NCBI RefSeq assembly: GCF_004801295.1
Contig: NZ_SSOC01000007.1
Span: 1-64,000 of the forward strand
From: Pseudothauera nasutitermitis
GTDB lineage: Bacteria > Pseudomonadota > Gammaproteobacteria > Burkholderiales > Rhodocyclaceae
Length of the DNA: 64,000 nucleotides
Reading direction: 5' to 3'
A program made the translations under genes and the position numbers. Positions within the stretch are counted from its first letter, which is position 1, and the number at the start of each line of letters is the position of its first letter. Shown here in pieces: positions 59,650 through 64,000 of this stretch. The notes under the pieces were generated by a model. The model had not been told where the DNA came from and did not search any database. It saw only the letters and a program-made list of their open reading frames with translations.

Positions 59650-59666
59650 CGCCGAGAACGCTGCCG

Positions 59667-61052
59667 ATGAGCAAGCCCCCCACCCGCATCGACGCTGTCA
59701 TGGAGGCCGTCCGCACCCGGATCGCCTCGCGCGCCTATCCGCCCGGCACGCGCCTGCCCTCGGTGCGCGCGCAGGCCAAAGCCATGGGGCTGTCGGTGTC
59801 CACCGTGGTGGAAGCCTACGAGCGCCTGGTCGCCGAGGGCGTCCTGCGCGCGCGGCCCGGTTCCGGCTTCTACGCCGCCGGGGCCGCCGCGCCGCTGGCC
59901 CTCGCGGAACTCGTCCCGCGCCTCGACCGGGAGATCGATCCGCTGTGGATCTCGCGCCAGTCGCTGGAAGCCGGCGCCGCCGCGCTGATGCCCGGCTGCG
60001 GCTGGCTGCCGGCCGACTGGATGTACGAGGCCGGCATGCGCCGCGCGCTGCGCGCGGCCGCACGCGCGCCCGCCGGCGTGCTGGCGGACTACGCCACGCC
60101 GCTCGGCCTGCCCGCGCTGCGCCAGTTGCTCGCCCGGCGCATGGCGGCCACGGATGTGGAAGCCGCGCCCGAGCAGATATTGCTGACCGAATCCGGCACC
60201 CACGCCATCGACCTGATCTGCCGCTTCCTGCTGCAGCCGGGCGACACCGTGCTGGTGGACGACCCCTGCTACTTCAACTTCCACGCCCTGCTGCGCGCCC
60301 ACCGGACCAAGGCCGTGGGCGTACCCTTCACCCCCAGCGGGCCGGACCTCGACGCCTTCGCGGCCGCGCTGCGCGAACACGCGCCACGGCTGTACATCAC
60401 CAACTCCGGCCTCCACAACCCCACCGGCGCGGCGCTCTCGCCGCCGGTCGCGCACCGCCTGCTCAAGCTCGCCGAGGCCGCCGACCTGGCAATCGTCGAG
60501 GACGACATCTTCACCGACTTCGAGATCGACCCGGCCCCCCGGCTGGCCGCCTTCGACGGCCTGTCGCGGGTGATCCAGATCGGCAGCTTCTCCAAGACCC
60601 TCTCCGCCGCGCTACGCTGCGGCTACATCGCCGCGCGCGCCGACTGGATCGAAGCGCTCGCCGATCTCAAGATCGCCACCACCTTCAGCGGCAGCCAGCT
60701 GTCCGCCGGCATCCTGTTCGACGCACTGACCGGCAGCGGCTACCGCAAGCACATGGAAAGCGTGCGCCTGCGCCTGGCCCGGGCGATGGCGCAGACCATC
60801 ACCCGGCTGCGCGCGCTGGGCATCGAGCCCTGGGTGGTGCCGCGCGCCGGCCTGTTCGTCTGGTGCCGGCTGCCGGCAGGCATCGACGCCGCCGACGTCG
60901 CACGCGCCTGCCTGCGCGACGGCGTGGTGCTGGCGCCCGGCAACGCCTTCAGCCAGTCCCAGCGCGCCGGCGGCTTCCTGCGCTTCAACGTGGCGCAATG
61001 CAGCGACGAGCGGGTGTTCGAGGTGCTGGCGCGGGCCTTGTCGGCGGGCTGA
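59667..61052 (+). CDS. MocR-type regulator (GntR HTH plus aminotransferase domain)
   Basis: A 461-aa fusion. An N-terminal GntR winged helix (about 5-72; YPPGTRLPSVRAQAKAMGLS, then VSTVVEAYERLVAEGVL) is joined to a fold-type I PLP domain (about 95-460). The PLP lysine lies in IGSFSKTLSAALRCGYIA, and NPTGAALSPP and the EDDIFTDFE motif are intact. MocR proteins sense PLP-amino compounds and control neighbouring genes, here probably the divergent EamA exporter. The target metabolite is unknown. Confidence 0.93.
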   Translation: MSKPPTRIDAVMEAVRTRIASRAYPPGTRLPSVRAQAKAMGLSVSTVVEAYERLVAEGVLRARPGSGFYAAGAAAPLALAELVPRLDREIDPLWISRQSLEAGAAALMPGCGWLPADWMYEAGMRRALRAAARAPAGVLADYATPLGLPALRQLLARRMAATDVEAAPEQILLTESGTHAIDLICRFLLQPGDTVLVDDPCYFNFHALLRAHRTKAVGVPFTPSGPDLDAFAAALREHAPRLYITNSGLHNPTGAALSPPVAHRLLKLAEAADLAIVEDDIFTDFEIDPAPRLAAFDGLSRVIQIGSFSKTLSAALRCGYIAARADWIEALADLKIATTFSGSQLSAGILFDALTGSGYRKHMESVRLRLARAMAQTITRLRALGIEPWVVPRAGLFVWCRLPAGIDAADVARACLRDGVVLAPGNAFSQSQRAGGFLRFNVAQCSDERVFEVLARALSAG

Positions 61053-61059
61053 AGCGGTC

Positions 61060-61176
61060 GCCCCCTCTCCCCGACCCTCTCCCGCGAGGGGAGAGGGAGA
61101 AAACCAGCGTCCACGGAATATCCCGGGGCCGAAACTCCCCTCTCCCCTCGCGGGAGAGGGGCTGGGGGAGAGGGGC
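61060..61176. repeat. MITE-like long inverted repeat
   Basis: Two arms of about 40 bases, rich in CCCTCTCCC and GAGGGGAGAGGG (61060-61100 and 61135-61176), are near-perfect reverse complements around a 34-base loop. Each arm also carries its own short palindrome around CTCCCGCGAGGGGAG. This CTCTCCC family of intergenic palindromes is widespread in high-GC proteobacteria. It fills most of the 216-base gap between the MocR and FAD genes and could also end transcription. Confidence 0.75.
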
Positions 61177-61268
61177 GCCCCGCAGGGGCGATGCCTTGTG
61201 TCGGATAGGCGACAGACACCCTCGCCCCACCCCGTTATCGTCCTCCGCAAAAGCACGGAGGAGACACC

Positions 61269-62867
61269 GTGGAACACACCGACATCCTCATCGTCGGCGG
61301 CGGCATCGCCGGTATCTGCGCGGCCATCGAGGCGCTCGCCGCCGGCCGCCGCGTGCTGCTCGTCGACCGCGACCGCGCCGAGAACCTCGGCGGGCTGGCG
61401 CGCGAGAGCTTCGGCGGCATGTTTCTCGTCGACACGCCCGAACAACGCCGCCAGGGCCTGCACGACAGCCCGGTCCTTGCCCTGGAAGACTGGCAGGCCT
61501 TCGCCCAGTTCGGCGCCGACGAGCACTGGCCGCGCGCCTGGGCCGAAGCCTACGTGCACCGCTGCACCGCCGAGGTGGGCGGCTGGCTGCGCGCCGCCGG
61601 CGTGCGCTACTTTCCCGTGCCCAACTGGGTGGAGCGCGGCCTGGATACTCAGGGCAACAGCGTGCCGCGCTTCCACATGGTGTGGGGCACCGGGCAGGCG
61701 CTCACCGACCGGCTCATCGCCCGCCTGCGCGCCGTGGCCGCCGGCCGCCTCGACCTGCGCTTCGGCCTGCGCGTGGAGCGCCTGCTGAGCCGAGACGGGC
61801 GCATCTGCGGGGTGGCCGGCGTGCGCGAGGACGACAGCGAAGCCTTCGAACTGCACGCCGGCGCGGTCATCGTCGCCAGCGGCGGCATCAACGGCGACCT
61901 CGACCGCGTGCGCCGCCACTGGCATGCGGACTGGGGCGAGCCGCCGGCCACCCTGCTGAACGGCTCGCACCGCTACGCCGACGGCCGCCTGCACGACGCC
62001 GTGGGCGCGCTCGGCGGCGCCGTGACCCACCTCGACCGCATGTGGAACTACGCCGCCGGCGTGCACCACCCGTGCCCGCGCAAGCCCCGGCACGGCCTCT
62101 CCCTGGTGCCGCCGCGCTCCGCACTGTGGCTGGACGCCCGCGGCGCACGCATCGGCCCGCGCCCGCTGGTCACCGGCTTCGACACCCGCGACCTGGTCAC
62201 CCAGGTCTGCCGGGGGCGGCCGGCGCATTCCTGGCAGTTGATGAACCGGCGCATCGCGCTGAAGGAACTGGCCGTCTCCGGCGCCGAATTCAACCCGTCG
62301 ATCCGCGAGCGCCGCCCGCTCGCCTTCCTGCGCGACCTGCTGTTCGGCAACCGCTGGCTGTACGAACAGATGGTCGGCCCGTGCCTCGACTTCGTCACTG
62401 CGGACACCCTGCCCGAACTGGTCGCGCGCATGAACGCGCTCAACGGCGACGACGCCGTCGACCCGACCGCCGTGCGCGCCGCCGCCGAAGCCTACGACGC
62501 GGCCATCGACCGCGGCCCGCCCTACGCCGACGAACAGCTCCAGCGCATCGAACTGCTGCGGCGCTGGAAGGGCGACCGCATCCGCACCTGCAGATTCCAG
62601 AAGATCCTCGACCCGCGCGCCGGCCCGCTGATCGCCGTGCGCGAATTCATCATCAGCCGCAAGAGCCTGGGCGGCATCCAGACCGATCTCGACTGCCGCG
62701 TGCTCGACCTCGGCGGCCGGCCGATTCCCGGCCTCTACGCCGCCGGCGAGGCGGCCGGTTTCGGCGGCGGCGGCATGCACGGCCTGCGCGCGCTGGAAGG
62801 CACCTTCCTCGGCGGCTGCGTGCTCGGCGGGCGCATCGCCGGGCAACAGGCCGCACGCGACACCTGA
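61269..62867 (+). CDS. FAD-dependent flavoprotein (fumarate reductase/KstD-type)
   Basis: A 532-aa cytosolic flavoprotein. It has a Rossmann FAD site ILIVGGGIAGICAAIEA at the N-terminus and a C-terminal FAD loop PIPGLYAAGEAAGFGGGG. GVREDDSEAF and AVIVASGGINGD are typical of the fumarate reductase / 3-ketosteroid dehydrogenase superfamily. The true substrate is unknown. The start is GTG 61269 with a GGAGGAG site. The next gene, a ThDP enzyme, starts 14 bases on, so they probably share an operon and a pathway. Confidence 0.9.
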   Translation: MEHTDILIVGGGIAGICAAIEALAAGRRVLLVDRDRAENLGGLARESFGGMFLVDTPEQRRQGLHDSPVLALEDWQAFAQFGADEHWPRAWAEAYVHRCTAEVGGWLRAAGVRYFPVPNWVERGLDTQGNSVPRFHMVWGTGQALTDRLIARLRAVAAGRLDLRFGLRVERLLSRDGRICGVAGVREDDSEAFELHAGAVIVASGGINGDLDRVRRHWHADWGEPPATLLNGSHRYADGRLHDAVGALGGAVTHLDRMWNYAAGVHHPCPRKPRHGLSLVPPRSALWLDARGARIGPRPLVTGFDTRDLVTQVCRGRPAHSWQLMNRRIALKELAVSGAEFNPSIRERRPLAFLRDLLFGNRWLYEQMVGPCLDFVTADTLPELVARMNALNGDDAVDPTAVRAAAEAYDAAIDRGPPYADEQLQRIELLRRWKGDRIRTCRFQKILDPRAGPLIAVREFIISRKSLGGIQTDLDCRVLDLGGRPIPGLYAAGEAAGFGGGGMHGLRALEGTFLGGCVLGGRIAGQQAARDT

Positions 62868-62881
62868 ACAGGAGACCCCCC

Positions 62882-64000
62882 ATGAAGAAGACCGGCGCCT
62901 GGCTGGCCGTACACGCCCTGGAACGGCTCGGCATCCGCTACACCTTCGGCATTCCCGGCGTGCACAACACCGAGCTGTACGACGAACTCAACAACTCCGC
63001 GCACATCACCCCCGTGCTGGTCACCCACGAGGGCGGCGGCGCCTTCATGGCCGACGCGGTGAGCCGCTGCGGCGACCACACCGGCACGCTGGTGATCGTG
63101 CCCGCGGCCGGCGCCACGCATGCCGCCAGCGGCATCGGCGAAGCCTTTCTCGACGGCATTCCCATGCTGGTGCTGTGCGGCGGCATCCGTACCGATCTGG
63201 ACAAACGCTACCAGCTTCACGAGATCGACCAGCACGCCTTCCTCAAGCCGCTCACCAAGGCCACCTTCAGGATCGAGCGGCACGCCGACATCGTGCCCAC
63301 GCTGTACGAGGCCCACCGCATCGCCAACGCGGACGAGCCGGGGCCGGTGTTCGTGGAAATCCCGGTGAACCTGCAACTCTTTCCCGGCGAGGTGGACGCC
63401 CTGCCCGAACCGCCCGCGCCCGCCGCGCCGCCACTGCCCGATGCGGAACAGATCCGCCGCGCCGCCGACCTGCTGCTCGGCGCGCGCAGCCCCGGCCTGT
63501 TCGTCGGCTGGGGCGCGCGCCACGCCGAGGCGGAAACGCGCGCCATCGCCGAATGGCTGCAGGCTCCGGTGGCCACCACCCTGCAGGGGCTGGCCGCCTT
63601 CCATGCCGACCATCCGCTGCATGCCGGCTTCGGCTTCGGTCCCGCCGCCGTGCCCGCCGCGCGCAAAGCCTTTGCCGGCTGCGACGCCCTGCTCGCCGTG
63701 GGCACGCGCTTCGGCGAGATCGCCACCGGCAGCTTCGGCGTGGAAGTGCCCGAGGCGCTGATCCACGCGGACATCAACCCCGCCGTGTTCGACGCCAACT
63801 ACCCCGCCGCCGTGCGCCTGCCCGGCGACGCCCGCGCGGTACTCGGCGCGCTGCTCGCCGAACTGCGCGCACGCGGCGCCGCGCGTCCGCACAACCAGGC
63901 CCTGCACGCGCAACTGCAGCGCGACAAGGCCGCCTATGCGGACGAATGGCTGCGCCACGACAGCGCCGGGCGGGTCAACCCGGCGCGCTTCTTCGCCGCC
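62882..64000 (+). CDS. Thiamine-diphosphate-dependent enzyme (acetolactate synthase-like), cut by window end
   Basis: The first 373 codons of a ThDP enzyme; the rest lies beyond the window. The N-terminal pyrimidine-binding domain shows the catalytic glutamate E50 in VTHEGGGAFMADAVSRCG, followed by the AASGIGEAF helix. A central domain begins near 180 (AADLLLGARSPGLFVGWGAR). It could be an acetolactate synthase-like, benzoylformate decarboxylase-like or cyclic-dione hydrolase enzyme. The ThDP-binding GDG domain is not visible. ACAGGAG precedes the ATG. Confidence 0.88.
   Translation, partial: MKKTGAWLAVHALERLGIRYTFGIPGVHNTELYDELNNSAHITPVLVTHEGGGAFMADAVSRCGDHTGTLVIVPAAGATHAASGIGEAFLDGIPMLVLCGGIRTDLDKRYQLHEIDQHAFLKPLTKATFRIERHADIVPTLYEAHRIANADEPGPVFVEIPVNLQLFPGEVDALPEPPAPAAPPLPDAEQIRRAADLLLGARSPGLFVGWGARHAEAETRAIAEWLQAPVATTLQGLAAFHADHPLHAGFGFGPAAVPAARKAFAGCDALLAVGTRFGEIATGSFGVEVPEALIHADINPAVFDANYPAAVRLPGDARAVLGALLAELRARGAARPHNQALHAQLQRDKAAYADEWLRHDSAGRVNPARFFAA

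Overview
The window reads as chromosomal DNA of a high-GC betaproteobacterium, most likely of the Rhodocyclales (Azoarcus/Thauera-like). The evidence is the rRNA leader motif at the left edge, the run tyrS / M23 peptidase / erpA / argC / rpsI-rplM, a Coq7-type ubiquinone hydroxylase, soxYZ, and a dense set of c-di-GMP and chemotaxis genes. Nearly all of it is tightly packed core genome. There are no tRNAs, CRISPR arrays, prophages or insertion sequences that I can see. The only mobile-like item is a MITE-like inverted repeat near 61.1 kb.

Layout. 0-0.24 kb: promoter and leader of an rRNA operon leaving to the left. 0.28-11 kb: housekeeping genes (tyrS, M23 peptidase, erpA, argC, rpsI, rplM, an OsmC protein, coq7, rppH, proS, a lytic transglycosylase, a PilZ protein), with a candidate small RNA between rplM and osmC. 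11-13.5 kb: a bactofilin gene with a near-consensus sigma-54 promoter, divergent from an orphan GlrR/QseF-like sigma-54 activator with a degenerate receiver. 13.5-21.7 kb: a leftward yhdP-nitrilase-tldD-asmA cluster. 21.9-28.9 kb: glnE, soxYZ without the rest of sox, a CYTH-CHAD triphosphatase, sixA and two unknown genes. 28.9-31.2 kb: a coupled nudJ / secreted unknown / mnmA operon. 31.4-36.3 kb: an outer-membrane factor, an HlyD adaptor and two ABC-2 permeases with no ATPase. 36.4-38.6 kb: a copper P-type ATPase broken by a one-base frameshift. 38.8-45.1 kb: ilvE, a zinc-finger protein, a hydrolase, a phosphohexomutase, an HDOD protein and a PAS-GGDEF protein. 45.1-49.1 kb: alaS, a PIN/RHH toxin-antitoxin pair and a corrinoid adenosyltransferase. 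49.3-54.8 kb: two tandem sensor diguanylate cyclases. 54.9-58.6 kb: dinB, a chemoreceptor and uspA. 58.7-64 kb: a divergent EamA exporter / MocR regulator pair, then an FAD flavoprotein and a ThDP enzyme cut by the window edge.

How the genes fit together. Three diguanylate cyclases, a PilZ receptor, an HDOD protein and a chemoreceptor point to a surface/motility lifestyle. The bactofilin, transglycosylase, M23 peptidase and AsmA/YhdP proteins are envelope-building functions. The most distinctive local regulation is the sigma-54 circuit at 11.75-12.1 kb and the candidate CU-rich small RNA at 5.5-5.7 kb. All functions come from reading motifs; no database search was run.
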